Shown here: piece after piece, positions 32,718-44,075 of the stretch
Position numbering within the stretch: the first letter of the stretch is position 1
How the letters are laid out: each line of letters starts with the position of its first letter
Source: Alentia gelatinosa
Lineage: Eukaryota; Annelida; Polychaeta; Phyllodocida; Polynoidae
Assembly: GCA_950022655.1 (NCBI GenBank)
Contig: OX465592.1
Span: forward strand, 248,001 to 312,000
Direction: 5' to 3'
DNA: 64,000 nucleotides
Translations under genes and position numbers: made by a program
The notes under the pieces: model-generated
What the model was told of the DNA's origin: nothing
Seen by the model: only the letters and a program-made list of their open reading frames with translations
The model's database searches: none

Positions 32718-33451
32718 CCGCACACCCGGAGAACGTTCATGTCTGGGAGCTTGACGAGGGTTGGGGGCCGAGGATCGGAGATTGAGTCTTGACGCAGATT
32801 GGTCTTTGCCTCAGTAATTGTGACGTATATCCACAGAAAACAACCCCACCCAAAGTCCCCCCCCCCCCCACACACATAGCCGACAGCCGCATCCCAGAAT
32901 GTCTTAAAGCACTCTCGGGACGCAGAGGGAATTCCCAATCAACCAGGCTCCAGGTCTTGTATGTGAAGGTTTCAACCCAAGTATGACACATTTAAACACA
33001 ACCCCATTATCTATTAAGAGGAAAACACTCATAGAAATGTAATGACAAGGACCAGAACTATTATCAATTGCCGATTTCCTAGAGGGAAAATGAACAGAAC
33101 ATATCATGGCTGAGCCTCTCCTCTTAAAGATCTCTCACTAAGAATCAGAACTGATAATTTATGCATTCCTCATCTCCGAGATCCAAAAACCGGCATTCCC
33201 TTTGAGCGCGAATGACGCCTTGTCAAAAATATCAAAATCTTTGTTAACAAAGAAATGATGAAGCAATATCAATTTTTTTAAAGAATGCAGGTATAAAACC
33301 ATGATTTGTATTTCAATTCAAAAGAAATAGAAAATTCAGGATTATGTACTACCTTCCGTGATTGAACACTCAAATTAGGGGTCTTGATGGTTATGTGGTC
33401 CCGTCGTTAAGGGGTTAAATCACTGAGTGTCTAATCAGTCTCTACAAGCCC
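32718..33451. other. Unique stretch, no recognisable gene
   Basis: A C13 run lies at 32857-32869, followed by ACACACA. Small overlapping frames on both strands show no recognisable domain. Confidence 0.4.
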
Positions 33452-35563
33452 GCTCCTCTAACGACACGCCCCAAACACAGAGTGCCTCCCAGCCACCACC
33501 AACATCCTCCTCTAAAGACACGCCCCTAACACAGAGTGCCTCCCAGCCACCACCACCATCCTCCTCTAAAGACACGCCCCTAACACAGAGAGTGCCTCCC
33601 AGCCACCACCAACATCCTCCTCTAAAGACACGCCCCTAACACAGAGTGCCTCCCAGCCACCACCAACATCCTCCTCTAAAGACACACCCCTAACACGCCT
33701 CCCAGCCACCACCAACATCCTCCTCTAAAGACACGCCCCTAACACGCCTCCCAGCCACCACCAACATCCTCCTCTAAAGACACGCCCCTAACACGCCTCC
33801 CAGCCACCACCAACATCCTCCTCTAAAGACACGCCCCTAACACACAGAGTGCCTCCCAGCCACCACCAACATCCTCCTCTAAAGACACGCCTCTAACACG
33901 CCTCCCAGCCACCACCAACATCCTCCTCTAAAGACACGCCCCTAACACGCCTCCCAGCCACCACCAACATCCTCCTCTAAAGACACGCCCCTAACACGCC
34001 TCCCAGCCACCACCAACATCCTCCTCTAAAGACACGCCCCTAACACACAGAGTGCCTCCCAGCCACCACCAACATCCTCCTCTAAAGACACGCCCCTAAC
34101 ACACAGAGTGCCTCCCAGCCACCACCAACATCCTCCTCTAAAGACACGCCTCTAACACGCCTCCCAGCCACCACCAACATCCTCCTCTAAAGACACGCCC
34201 CTAACACGCCTCCCAGCCACCACCAACATCCTCCTCTAAAGACACGCCCCTAACACGCCTCCCAGCCACCACCAACATCCTCCTCTAAAGACACGCCCCT
34301 AACACACAGAGTGCCTCCCAGCCACCACCAACATCCTCCTCTAAAGACACGCCCCTAACACAGAGAGTGCCTCCCAGCCACCACCAACATCCTCCTCTAA
34401 AGACACGCCCCTAACACAGAGAGTGCATCCCAGCCACCACCAACATCCTCCTCTAAAGACACGCCCCTAACACAGAGTGCCTCCCAGCCACCACCAACAT
34501 CCTCCTCTAAAGACACGCCCCTAACACGCCTCCCAGCCACCACCCACATCCTCCTCTAACGACACGCCCCTAACACAGAGAGTGCCTCCCAGCCACCACC
34601 AACATCCTCCTCTAAAGACACGCCCCTAACACGCCTCCCAGCCACCACCACCATCCTCCTCTAAAGACACGCCCCTAACACAGAGAGTGCCTCCCAGCCA
34701 CCACCAACATCCTCCTCTAAAGACACGCCCCTAACACAGAGTGCCTCCCAGCCACACCCAACATCCTCCTCTAAAGACACGCCCCTAACACAGAGAGTGC
34801 CTCCCAGCCACCACCAACATCCTCCTCTAAAGACACGCCCCTAACACAGAGTGCCTCCCAGCCACCACCAACATCCTCCTCTAAAGACACGCCCCTAACA
34901 CACAGAGTGCCTCCCAGCCACCACCAACATCCTCCTCTAAAGACACGCCCCTAACACGCCCCCAGCCACCACCAACATCCTCCTCTAAAGACACGCCCCT
35001 AACACAGAGAGTGCCTCCCAGCCACCACCAACATCCTCCTCTAAAGACACGCCCCTAACACAGAGTGCCTCCCAGCCACCATCAACATCCTCCTCTAAAG
35101 ACACGCCCCTAACACAGAGTGCCTCCCAGCCACCACCAACATCCTCCTCTAAAGACACGCCCCTAACACAGAGAGTGCCTCCCAGCCACCACCAACATCC
35201 TCCTCTAAAGACACACCCCTAACACGCCTCCCAGCCACCACCCACATCCTCCTCTAAAGACACGCCCCTAACACGCCTCCCAGCCACCACCAACATCCTC
35301 CTCTAAAGACACGCCCCTAACACAGAGTGCCTCCCAGCCACCACCAACATCCTCCTCTAAAGACACGCCCCTAACACAGAGAGTGCCTCCCAGCCACCAC
35401 CAACATCCTCCTCTAAAGACACGCCCCTAACACAGAGAGTGCCTCCCAGCCACCACCAACATCCTCCTCTAAAGACACGCCCCTAACACAGAGTGCCTCC
35501 CAGCCACCACCAACATCCTCCTCTAAAGACACGCCCCTAACACAGAGAGTGCCTCCCAGCCAC
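33452..35563. repeat. Tandem repeat, 47/54/56-bp unit x ~40
   Basis: The unit is ACATCCTCCTCTAAAGACAC, GCCCCTAACAC, an optional AGAGTG or AGAGAGTG, then CCTCCCAGCCACCACCA. The presence or absence of the AGAGTG segment defines three length classes that occur in short runs, again suggesting duplication of blocks. Confidence 0.96.
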
Positions 35564-35566
35564 ACT

Positions 35567-35889
35567 CTTATGTAGCGGCTCATCGCGCTCATTATGTAGC
35601 GGCTCATCGCGCTCATTATGTAGCGGCTCATCGCGCTCATTATGTAGCGGCTCATCGCGCTCATTATGTAGCGGCTCATTGCGCTCATTATGTAGCGGCT
35701 CATCGCGCTCATTATGTAGCGGCTCATTACGCTCATTATGTAGCGGCTCATTGCGCTCACTATGTAGCGGCTCATTGCGCTCATTATGTAGCGGCTCATC
35801 GCGCTCATTATGGAGCGGCTCATTGCGCTCATTATGTAGCGGCTCATTGGGATCATTATGTAGCGGCTCATTGCGCTCATTATGTAGCA
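35567..35889. repeat. Tandem repeat, 24-bp unit x ~13
   Basis: The unit is TTATGTAGCGGCTCATCGCG then CTCA. TTGCG replaces TCGCG in later units. It abuts the previous array with only a few bases between (GCCACACTC). 24 being divisible by three opens frames on both strands. Confidence 0.95.
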
Positions 35890-36085
35890 GCCGCAGCCAA
35901 TTAGTCGTCGTAGGAAGGTGTAACGTGATAGAAATCGCTGAACACTCGCAGCAATATCAGAAATATGGATCCGGGTTCTTGTTATTTTACCAGATGTTGA
36001 AAGTGGGGACATGCCTATCGTAGACGATATAAAGCTCAGTGGAGGCCGGGCCCAACTCTAACTCCCAGGTCAACCTAAACCCTCA

Positions 36086-36100
36086 TACGTCACTTCCGGT
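36086..36100 (-). promoter_or_regulatory. ETS-CRE composite site
   Basis: TACGTCACTTCCGGT, read on the minus strand as ACCGGAAGTGACGTA, has the same ETS core joined to a CRE as 19749-19763 with the same spacing. Confidence 0.35.
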
Positions 36101-36107
36101 GTAGCTG

Positions 36108-36205
36108 CTCGCTCGGTCAGTCTTATACATGTTGAGTAACCGGTGCGCGTGGAGCACAGAATCAGTCAGGTGGGGACAGAGTGCGTGCTTTGGGTCATAC
36201 TCTGA
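36108..36205 (+). repeat. Dispersed repeat H, copy 2
   Basis: ATACATGTTGAGTAACCGGTG, GGTGGGGACAGAGTG and CGTGCTTTGGGT follow the order seen at 6715-6800. Confidence 0.4.
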
Positions 36206-36246
36206 CACTTTATGAAGGCCATGATGCAGTAATCATAATTCACACC

Positions 36247-36282
36247 CATGTCGGAGCCATGTCGGAGCCATGTCGGAGCCGT
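36247..36282. repeat. 12-bp direct repeat x 3
   Basis: CCATGTCGGAGC is present three times in tandem. Confidence 0.8.
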
Positions 36283-36332
36283 ATCGCCAGCAGTGCCCGG
36301 CTTTAAGAGGAGTCTGGAGCCTGAAGGCGCTC

Positions 36333-36557
36333 TGAGCCCCACAGCTCTACCTGAGCCCCTCAGCTCTACCTGAGCCCCTCAGCTGTACGTGAGCCCCTCA
36401 GCTGTACGTGAGCCCCTCAGCTGTACCTGAGCCCCTCAGCTCTACCTGAGCCCCTCAGCTGTACCTGAGCCCCTCAGCTGTACCTGAGCCCCCCAGCTCT
36501 ACGTGAGCCCCTCAGCTCTACGTGAGCCCCTCAGCTGTACCCGAGCCCCTCAGCTCT
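36333..36557. repeat. Tandem repeat, 19-bp unit x ~12
   Basis: The unit is AGCCCCTCAGCTCTACCTG with variants CTGTACCTG, CTGTACGTG and CTCTACGTG. Confidence 0.93.
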
Positions 36558-36886
36558 GTGACAGATAAAGTGAAGGTGGATAATCCCGTGATGAGACGAG
36601 TGAGAGGGATATACGGGGAGGGATTCCCTGACACAGCGCGCGGATCTACGTGAGAGCGGATATATCCGTCTATATACGGGGGGATCTCTACCGGGGTCTG
36701 ATCACAGGGAGTGTCTGGATCACCGCACACACGGACCGGGACTTTACAGAGGAAACCTATTCAAATGTAGGCTCAGAGCTTGTATCCCATCGAGTTTCCA
36801 TACGTAGAAATTCACAAGGCAAAGCCACGTGAGTTACAAAGTGATACAACGAGATCTGACCCTGAAAACGCCCTGAAAACTGCTCC
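36558..36886. other. Unique stretch
   Basis: No recognisable gene or repeat. Short overlapping frames on both strands are not supported. Confidence 0.35.
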
Positions 36887-37322
36887 GAGCCGCTCCGAGC
36901 CGCTCCGAGCAGCTTCAAATAACCCCGAACACCTCCGAGCACCTCCGAGCACGTCCGAGAAGCCCCGAGCAGCCCCTAGGAAATCTGGATAGTTCCGAAC
37001 AGCTCCATGCAGCTCTGAGCTCTGAGCGGCTCCGAGCAGCTCCAAGCAGTCCCGAGCAGCCCCTAGCAGCCCCGAGTAACCCCGAGCAACTCAAAGCAGC
37101 CTCGAGCAGTTCCGAGCAGTTCCGAGCGGCTCCGAGCAGCTCCGAGCAGCTCGGAACAACTATGATTAGTTCCGAGTAGCTCCGAGCAGCTCCGAGCAGC
37201 TCTGAGCAGCTCTGAGCAGCCCCGAGCAGTTCCGAGCAGCCCCGAGCAGCCTAGGAACAGCTCCGAGCAGCCCCGAGCAGCCTGGAAACAGCTCCGAGCA
37301 GCCCCGAGCAGCTCCGAGCAGG
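36887..37322. repeat. Degenerate tandem repeat, 10-bp unit x ~43
   Basis: The unit is GCTCCGAGCA with many substitutions (GCCCCGAGCA, GTTCCGAGCA). It is the most diverged array in the window, hence probably old. Confidence 0.88.
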
Positions 37323-38277
37323 TCCATCCTAGACGCCCGCAGTCAGGGACGGGCGCTGGCCAGGCCTCGTCAATTTGTCTCGCGGGGGTCAAGCTCGGCT
37401 TAGGCCGCTGACCTGAGGATCAACTCCAGGAGCACGTCCCCGACAGACCGGGGAGGGATGGTGGGGGGGGGGGAGTAGTCTGACAGGGGTGGAGGAGGTC
37501 CAGGCCCCGTGGACTGGACGGGCCCGGGTTGAGGGTCGTTAGAGAGGCAGCCACCTGTCAGGGAGGTACTCAGAAGTATGGAATATGGGCTATTTATCAT
37601 CGTACGCGATATATATTATAGAATATAGTCATGGTTAAGTACATTTATATAAGATTTAATTCATTTGACAATAATCTTATATTCTTCAGGAAAATAGCTA
37701 TTATATTATGTTGCAGCCATCTTGTCTCTGACAGATAAAATATAGCACCAGCTGGCGAGTGCAATTAATTAACAAGGGATCGCTTTGTTTTTGTCTTTTT
37801 TCTCAGGCTTGCCATCGAGGTGTTTTAGCTTTGTCTCACGATTATCATTTAAATATAACAACGGTGATTGTTCCCCACTACAGTTCCACTATCTTACAAT
37901 GACCTGGTGGATGACGGCAGAACTAGTAATCTCTGTGTGCCGAGAACGTCAAGCGGCCCGCGCTCATGTCCGTGCACGACCTCTCAGTGCCGACCTGTCT
38001 GGGTACAGGCAGGTGTTGCTCCACGATGATTACAGAATAGCAACCCCGAAATCGCTGCTCCAGACTCTTTGCAGACCACATCATAACTTTGTCGCCATCC
38101 ATATTCAACTAAAAATCTAATGAACCTTTCTCTATACTCGTTGCTTTCACCTATGTCACTGCAAATATGGTGTTGTAGAAACGTATCGATACAACGTGAA
38201 AATAACCCCACCACACCACACGATCTGATATTACAGAAGCAATTATTTTCCCAAATGTCTAGTAGCGACAAGCCCAG
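37323..38277. other. Unique stretch, ~950 bp
   Basis: A G11 run lies at 37463-37473. Overlapping short frames at 37785-38271 on both strands show no recognisable domain. No gene called. Confidence 0.35.
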
Positions 38278-38880
38278 CTCCCTATAAAGTCCTGCTTCCT
38301 ATAAAGCATCTACTCCCTATAATGCCCCGCTCCCTAAAACGCCCTGCTCCCTATAACGCCCCGCTCCCTATAATGCCCAGCTCCCTATAACGCCCTGCTC
38401 CCTATAATGCCCAGCTCCCTATAACGCCCTGCCCCCTATAACGCCCCGCTCCCTATAACGCCCTGCTCCCTATAACGCCCCGCTCCCTATAATGCCCAGC
38501 TCCCTATAACGCCCTGCTCCCTACAAAGCCCAGCTCCCTATAAAGCCCAGCTCCCTACAAAGCCCCGCTCCCTAGAACGCCCCGCTCCCTATAACGCCCC
38601 GCTCCCTATAACGCCCCTCTCCCTATAACGCCCCTCTCCCTATAACGCCCCGCTCCCTATAAAGCCCTGCTCCCTATAATGCCCAGCTCCCTATAAAGCC
38701 CTGCTCCCTATAACGCCCTGCTCCCTATAATGCTCTGCTCCCTATAAGGCCCGCTCCCTATAACGCCTCTGCTTCCTATAAAGCCCTGCTCCCTATAACG
38801 CCCTGCTCCCTATAATGCTCTGCTCCCTATAAGGCCCGCTCCCTATAACGCCTCTGCTTCCTATAACGCCTCTACTCCTC
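38278..38880. repeat. Tandem repeat, 17-bp unit x ~35
   Basis: The unit is CTCCCTATAACGCCCTG with AAAGCCC, AATGCCC and GCCCCG variants. A block CCCTGCTCCCTATAATGCTC through GCCTCTGCTTCC is repeated at ~38718 and ~38805. Confidence 0.95.
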
Positions 38881-39009
38881 TCAATGCTAGTCAGAATCCC
38901 GCGCCTGCCTCTCAGGCTAATAAGCGCTGAGGATGAGAGAACTAAACCAGGCTGCTATCCACCTCCTAGCTGCAGACAGGAGCTTTATGATGTGGCGGTG
39001 GGCGCGCTA

Positions 39010-39772
39010 TATGAGGAGGATACACCACGTCTCAGAGTGCAGTGTGTGGAGGTGGCGGACAGGGAGAGGGACGGGGGAAGGTGGTGGACAGGGACGGGGG
39101 AAGGTGCTCTATGAGGAGGATACACCACGTCTCAGAGTGCAGCGTGTGGAGGTGGCGGACAGGGACAGGGACGGGGGAAGGTGCTCTATGAGGAGGATAC
39201 ACCACGTCTCAGAGTGCAGTGTGTGGAGGTGGCGGACAGGGACAGGGACGGGGGAAGGTGCTCTATGAGGAGGATACACCACGTCTCAGAGTGCAGCGTG
39301 TGGAGGTGGCGGACAGGGACAGGGACGGGGGAAGGTGCTCTATGAGGAGGATACACCACGTCTCAGAGTGCAGCGCGTGAAGGTGGTGGACAGGGACGGG
39401 GGAAGGTGCTCTATGAGGAGGATACACCACGTCTCAGAGTGCAGCGCGTGAAGGTGGCGGACAGGGACGGGGGAAGGTGCTCTATGAGGAGGATACACCA
39501 CGTCTCAGAGTGCAGCGCGTGAAGGTGGCGGACAGGGACGGGGGAAGGTGCTCTATGAGGAGGATACACCACGTCTCAGAGTGCAGCGCGTGAAGGTGGC
39601 GGACAGGGACAGGGGAAGGTGCTCTATGAGGAGGATACACCACGTCTCAGAGTGCAGCGTGCGGAGGTGGCGGACAGGGACAGGGACGGGGGAAGGTGCT
39701 CTATGAGGAGGATACACCACGTCTCAGAGTGCAGCGTGTGGAGGTGGCGGACAGGGACAGGGACGGGGGAGG
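39010..39772. repeat. Tandem repeat, 77/71-bp unit x ~10
   Basis: The unit is TATGAGGAGGATACACCACG, TCTCAGAGTGCAGCGTGTGG, AGGTGGCGGACAGGGACAGG, GACGGGGGAAGGTGCTC. The 71-bp form lacks one ACAGGG. The first unit is ~100 bp because of an internal duplication of GGACAGGGACGGGGGAAGG. Confidence 0.94.
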
Positions 39773-39942
39773 GGAGTCAGGTAACTGTGATTGAGGGAGA
39801 TGTCGGCCAGTCCGGGGTCGAGCAGGCCGCGAGCCCTCTGATGGACTTTATGTGTCGTTTGTCTGACACTGCTGCTGCTGAAAGGTGCCACCCTGACTGG
39901 CCGGTAGCCGAGTGTGGGAGACGGCACCGGTACGGGGGAAGA

Positions 39943-40258
39943 GAAGGGGAGAGGGAGAGGGAGAGGGAGATAGGGGGAGAGAGAGAGAGAGAGGGGGAGA
40001 GGGAGAGGGAGAGAGAGGGAGAGAGGGGGAGAGACAGGGGTAGAGGGAGAGGGAAGGCGGAAGAGATATAGGGGAAGAGAGGGGTAGAGGGAGAGGAGGA
40101 GAGAGAGGGGGAGGGAGGGAGAGAGGGAGAGAGAGAGGGGTAGAGGGAGAGAGAGAGGGTGATAGGGAGAGAGAGGGAGAGGGAGGGTAAGAGGGGGAGA
40201 GAGGGGGGAGAGGGAGAGAGGGAGAAAGGGAGGGGGATAGAGAGAGATAGAGGGAGAG
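39943..40258. repeat. Polypurine (GGGAGA)n tract
   Basis: About 315 bp of almost pure A and G on the plus strand, in GAGAGGGAGAGG-type slippage repeats. It can form triplex or other non-B DNA. It is followed after a small hairpin by a pyrimidine-rich array. Confidence 0.93.
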
Positions 40259-40271
40259 ACCCGCCTCTCCC
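40252..40271. other. Hairpin at the purine-to-pyrimidine switch
   Basis: GGGAGAG and CTCTCCC (7-bp arms, 6-base loop) sit exactly where the GA-rich tract turns into the CT-rich array. Confidence 0.6.
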
Positions 40272-41370
40272 TGCCTCCACCTCTCACTGCCCACCTCTCA
40301 CTGCCTCCACCTTTCACTGCCTCCACCTCTCACTGCCCGCCTCTCACTGCCCACCTCTCACTGCCCACCTCTCACTGCCCACCTCTCACTGCCCACCTCT
40401 CACTGCCCACCTCTCACTGCCCACCTCTCACTGCCCACCTCTCACTGCCCACCTCTCACTGCCCATCTCTCACTGCCTCCAACTCTCACTGCCCCCACCT
40501 CTCACTGCCCGCCTCTCACTGCCCGCCTCTCACTGCCCACCTCTCACTGCCCACCTCTCACTGCCCACCTCTCACTGCCCACCTCTCACTGCCTCCACCT
40601 CTCACTGCCCACCTCTCACTGCCCCCACCTCTCACTCTCTCACTGCCCGCCTCTCACTGCCCACCTCTCACTGCCTCCACCTCTCACTGCCCGCCTCTCA
40701 CTGCCCACCTCTCACTGCCCACCTTTCACTGCCCGCCTCTCACTGCCCACCTCTCACTGCCTCCACCTCTCACTGCCCCCACCTCTCACTGCCCACCTTT
40801 CACTGCCCCCACCTCTCACTGCCCACCTTTCACTGCCCGCCTATAATTGCCCGCCTCTCACTGCCCGCCTCTCACTGCCCACCTCTCACTGCCCGCCTCT
40901 CACTGCCCGCCTCTCACTGCCCACCTTTCACTGCCCCCACCTCTCACTGCCCACCTCTCACTGCCCGCCTCTAATTGCCCGCCTCTCACTGCCCGCCTCT
41001 CACTGCCCGCCTCTCACTGCCCACCTCTCACTGCCCGCCTCTCACTGCCCACCTTTCACTGCCCCCACCTCTCACTGCCCACCTCTCACTGCCTACCTCT
41101 CACTGCCCACCTCTTACTGCCCACCTCTCACTGCCCACCTTTCACTGCCCCCACCTCTCACTGCCCACCTCTCACTGCCCGCCTCTCACTGCCCACCTTT
41201 CACTGCCCCCACCTCTCACTGCCCACCTCTCACTGCCCACCTATCACTGCCCCCGCCCCTCACTGCCCGCCTCTCACTGCCCCCACCTCTCACTGCCCGC
41301 CTATCACTGCCCCCGCCCCTCACTGCCCGCCTCTCACTGCCCGCCTCTAATTGCCCGCCTCTAATTGCCC
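40262..41370. repeat. Tandem repeat, 14-bp unit x ~79
   Basis: The unit is CTGCCCACCTCTCA with CTGCCCGCCTCTCA and CTGCCTCCACCTCTCA variants. Pyrimidine-rich on the plus strand. No stop codons arise in some frames, which opens false frames of up to 271 codons. Confidence 0.95.
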
Positions 41371-41461
41371 GCTCGCGCACTACTCACGACGCCACGCGGC
41401 CACGGGGAGAACCAGCGCCCACTCGGCACCGACCTCCGCGATGTGCACCTGAGACTGAGAT

Positions 41462-41798
41462 GAGGCGGCGGGCGGCGGGCGGCGGGCGGCGGGCGGCGGG
41501 CGGTGTAGGGCGGGCGGCGGGCGGCGGGCGGCGGGCGGCGGGCGGTGTAGGGCGGGCGGTGAAGGGCGGGCGGTGGGCGGCGGGCGGTGTAGGGCGGGCG
41601 GTGGGCGGCGGGCGGTGTAGGGCGGGCGGTGGGCGGCGGGCGGCGGGCGGTGTAGGGCGGGCGGTAAAGGGCGGGCGGTGGGCGGCGGGCGGTGTAGGGC
41701 GGGCTGTGTAGGGCGGGCGGCGGGCGGCGGGCGGCGGGCGGCGGGCGGTGTAGGGCGGGCGGTGTAGGGCGGGCGGCGGGCGGCGGGCGGCGGGCGGG
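41462..41798. repeat. G-rich GGCGGGC array with G-quadruplex potential
   Basis: A 7-bp GGCGGGC repeat is interrupted by GGTGTAGGGCGGG and GGTGAAGGGCGGG. Many stretches have four or more runs of GGG separated by 1-4 bases on the plus strand. Confidence 0.93.
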
Positions 41799-41938
41799 AA
41801 GTGGGTCGGGAACAGGGAAATAGGACTGGAGGCTGGCGGCCTGTGGGGAGTGTTTTTTGGCAGCGTCTAGAGTGGGGGGTTTGGGGGATTGTGCGGCTGA
41901 GGGGAGGGGATCGGAGTAGAGGCTGGGAACAGACACAG

Positions 41939-42008
41939 GAGGCTGTGAACACGCTGCAGGGTGTGGGTACAGGAGACTGTCAACACACTGCAGGGTGTGG
42001 GCACAGAC
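41939..42008. repeat. ~34-bp direct duplication
   Basis: AACAC(G/A)CTGCAGGGTGTGGG is present twice, directly before the 11-bp array. Confidence 0.75.
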
Positions 42009-42009
42009 A

Positions 42010-42345
42010 CTGCCCGCCAGCTGCCCGTCAGCTGCCCGTCAGCTGCCCGTCAGATGCCCGTCAGCTGCCCGTCAGCTGCCCGTCAGATGCCCGTCAGCTG
42101 CCCGTCAGCTGCCCGTCAGATGCCCGTCAGATGCCCGTCAGATGCCCGTCAGTTGCCGTCAGATGCCCGTCAGATGCCCGTCAGATGCCCGTCAGATGCC
42201 CGTCAGATGCCCGTCAGATGCCCGTCAGCTGCCCGTCAGCTGCCCGTCAGATGCCCGTCAGATGCCCGTCAGATGCCCGTCAGTTGCCGTCAGATGCCCG
42301 TCAGATGCCCGTCAGATGCCCGTCAGATGCCCGTCAGATGCTCGC
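42010..42345. repeat. Tandem repeat, 11-bp unit x ~30
   Basis: The unit is CTGCCCGTCAG or ATGCCCGTCAG. Early units are mostly CTG and later ones mostly ATG. A block of 13 or so units ending in the shortened TTGCCGTCAG occurs twice. Confidence 0.95.
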
Positions 42346-42464
42346 CCTGTTTTAAGGCTTCCCTCCCCAGCTCCCGGCACAGGAGGCCGCCTCAGCCTCC
42401 AGCTCCGGGCACGTCTCTGTCTCAGTCTCAGCCCAACCCTGCCTCCTGTCTCAGCCCATCCCTC

Positions 42465-42745
42465 ACGCCCCTGTCTCACGTCCCTGTCTCTGTCTCACGT
42501 CTCTGTCTCACGTCTCTGTCTCACGTCACATCACATCACGTCACATCACGTCTCTGTCTCACGTCTCTGTCTCACGTCACATCACATCACGTCGCATCAC
42601 GTCTCTGTCTCACGTCTCTGTCTCACGTCACATCACGTCACATCACATCACGTCTCTTCTTCACGTCTCTTCACGTCTTCTCACGTCTCCTCACGTCCCT
42701 GTCTCACGTCTGCTCACGTCACGTCACGTCTCTTCACGTCCCTGT
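42465..42745. repeat. Irregular CACGTCTCTGTCT / CACGTCACATCA repeat
   Basis: Two short motifs, CACGTCTCTGTCT and CACGTCACATCA, alternate in blocks of ~62 bp that repeat about three times and then decay to TCTTCACGTC. Confidence 0.85.
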
Positions 42746-43040
42746 CTCTGCCTCACGCCGCCAGCCCGCTCTTAATGGGCATGGTGGGTAACCATGGAAA
42801 CACAATGAGGCAATGACATTGTCAAGGAGAGTGGAAGGATGAGGATTATAATGAGAGGCGGCTGGGAGGGGACGCGGCGCCAGGGTGTGGACGGGGGGGG
42901 GGGGGGTCTATGTGAAGTCCTGACAGTAGGGTGGGTATTGTAGAGACTTACTGATTAATATCAGATCCTGCATGAACCACCTGTGTGATATCAATACAGT
43001 ATAACCACTGTGTCCTCAATCAGGGTTAACAGTTATTATT
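42746..43040. other. Unique spacer with G14 run
   Basis: It contains a G14 homopolymer at 42893-42906 and no recognisable gene. Confidence 0.5.
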
Positions 43041-43389
43041 CACCTAGTACAAATAGAAAACACATAGTGAGTGTGTATCACCATACCCGGAGCATACAGA
43101 TATATCGACCTAATACAAAGTGTCCATAGAAAACACATAGGGAGTATGCATCACCATACCCAGAGCATACAAATATATCCAACTTATACAAAGTGTCAGT
43201 AGAAAACACATAGGGAGTGTGTATCACCATACCCAGAGCATACAGATATATCCACCTAATACAAATAGAAAACACATAGTGAGTGTGTATCACCATACCC
43301 GGAGCATACAGATATATCCACCTAATACAAAGTGTCCATAGAAAACACATAGGGAGTGTGTATCACCATACCCAGAGCATACAGATATT
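43041..43389. repeat. Tandem repeat, 65-72-bp unit x 5
   Basis: The unit carries CACCTAATACAAA, an optional GTGTCC, then ATAGAAAACACATAG, GTGTGTATCACCATACCC and AGAGCATACAGATATATC. Long and short units alternate. Confidence 0.92.
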
Positions 43390-43521
43390 GCTCCGGGTTC
43401 CAATAAAGCGCTCATACAGAAAAATATTACATACTGATGAATATAGTGCGTACCTAAAATGAATTGATATCGGTAAGCCACTTGTGAGTAAAGGGTGGAT
43501 AATAAATACAATATAGACTAG

Positions 43522-44071
43522 TGTAGCGGTTACCCTCTAGTCGCTGGAAGTGTATTACCACTCTCCGCGATCGTCAGTCGACCAGAGGTTCCGAGACTAG
43601 TCGCTACCCTGTACCTACCGTGCCAATACAGGTGGGTTCGGCTTTACCCACTGGGAAAGGGAGGGAGATGCAAGATCTACCAACTACCGCTTAACCGCGA
43701 ATAGAAAACCAGACTCCGGACTATTTCAGTTCACCGTTCTTTATTACAGGAAAGTTTACACAATCCGTTGGTGCTGCGGGGCACCAACTAGCCATGAAGA
43801 GATACTGGTCTCTTCAACGTTGAAAGGTGTTTCAACACAACCTAACCAACTCGTGAGGCTTCAGACGTTCACTCCGTAAAGAGGCACCGTGAGAAGTCCT
43901 GTCAACCCGCTGTGGACTCGGCCTTATATAGTGGCCGAGTTACGTAATGTGGGAGAACCCGCAGCATTTGCATACTACGGGTCCGCCGGCCATACCGCAC
44001 AGCAGGGATCGGCACTCGCGCCACCTAGTTCTAGAGTGAAACAACGCTGCTCGACTGCCCTGACCCCTACA
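43522..44071 (-). mobile_element. Solo LTR of a retrotransposon, 550 bp
   Basis: On the minus strand it starts TGTAGGGG (44071) and ends CCGCTACA (43522), so it has TG..CA ends within an 8-bp imperfect inverted repeat. Both flanks are CTAG (43518-43521 and 44072-44075), a 4-bp target duplication. Reading in the same direction there is an octamer ATGCAAAT (43966-43973), a TATA box CTATATAAGG (43922-43931) about 140 bases in, and an AATAAA signal (43740-43745) about 330 bases in. This is the expected U3-R-U5 order. No primer-binding site or second LTR is next to it, so it is a solo LTR. A Ty3/Gypsy-like origin is plausible from the 4-bp duplication but not shown. Confidence 0.8.
43922..43931 (-). 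promoter_or_regulatory. TATA box of the solo LTR
   Basis: Minus-strand CTATATAAGG, about 35 bases after the octamer ATGCAAAT and ~140 bases from the LTR 5' end. Confidence 0.6.
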
Positions 44072-44075
44072 CTAG

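Larger units (their letters stand above)
35890..36332. other. Unique stretch with ETS-CRE site and repeat H
   Basis: It holds the ETS-CRE composite at 36086, repeat H copy 2 at 36108-36205 and a 12-bp x 3 direct repeat (CATGTCGGAGC) at 36247-36282. No gene recognised. Confidence 0.4.

Noticed and set aside
37785..38271. Overlapping frames of 111 and 95 codons
   Set aside because: They overlap on opposite strands, have no recognisable domains and show no splice context that favours either.
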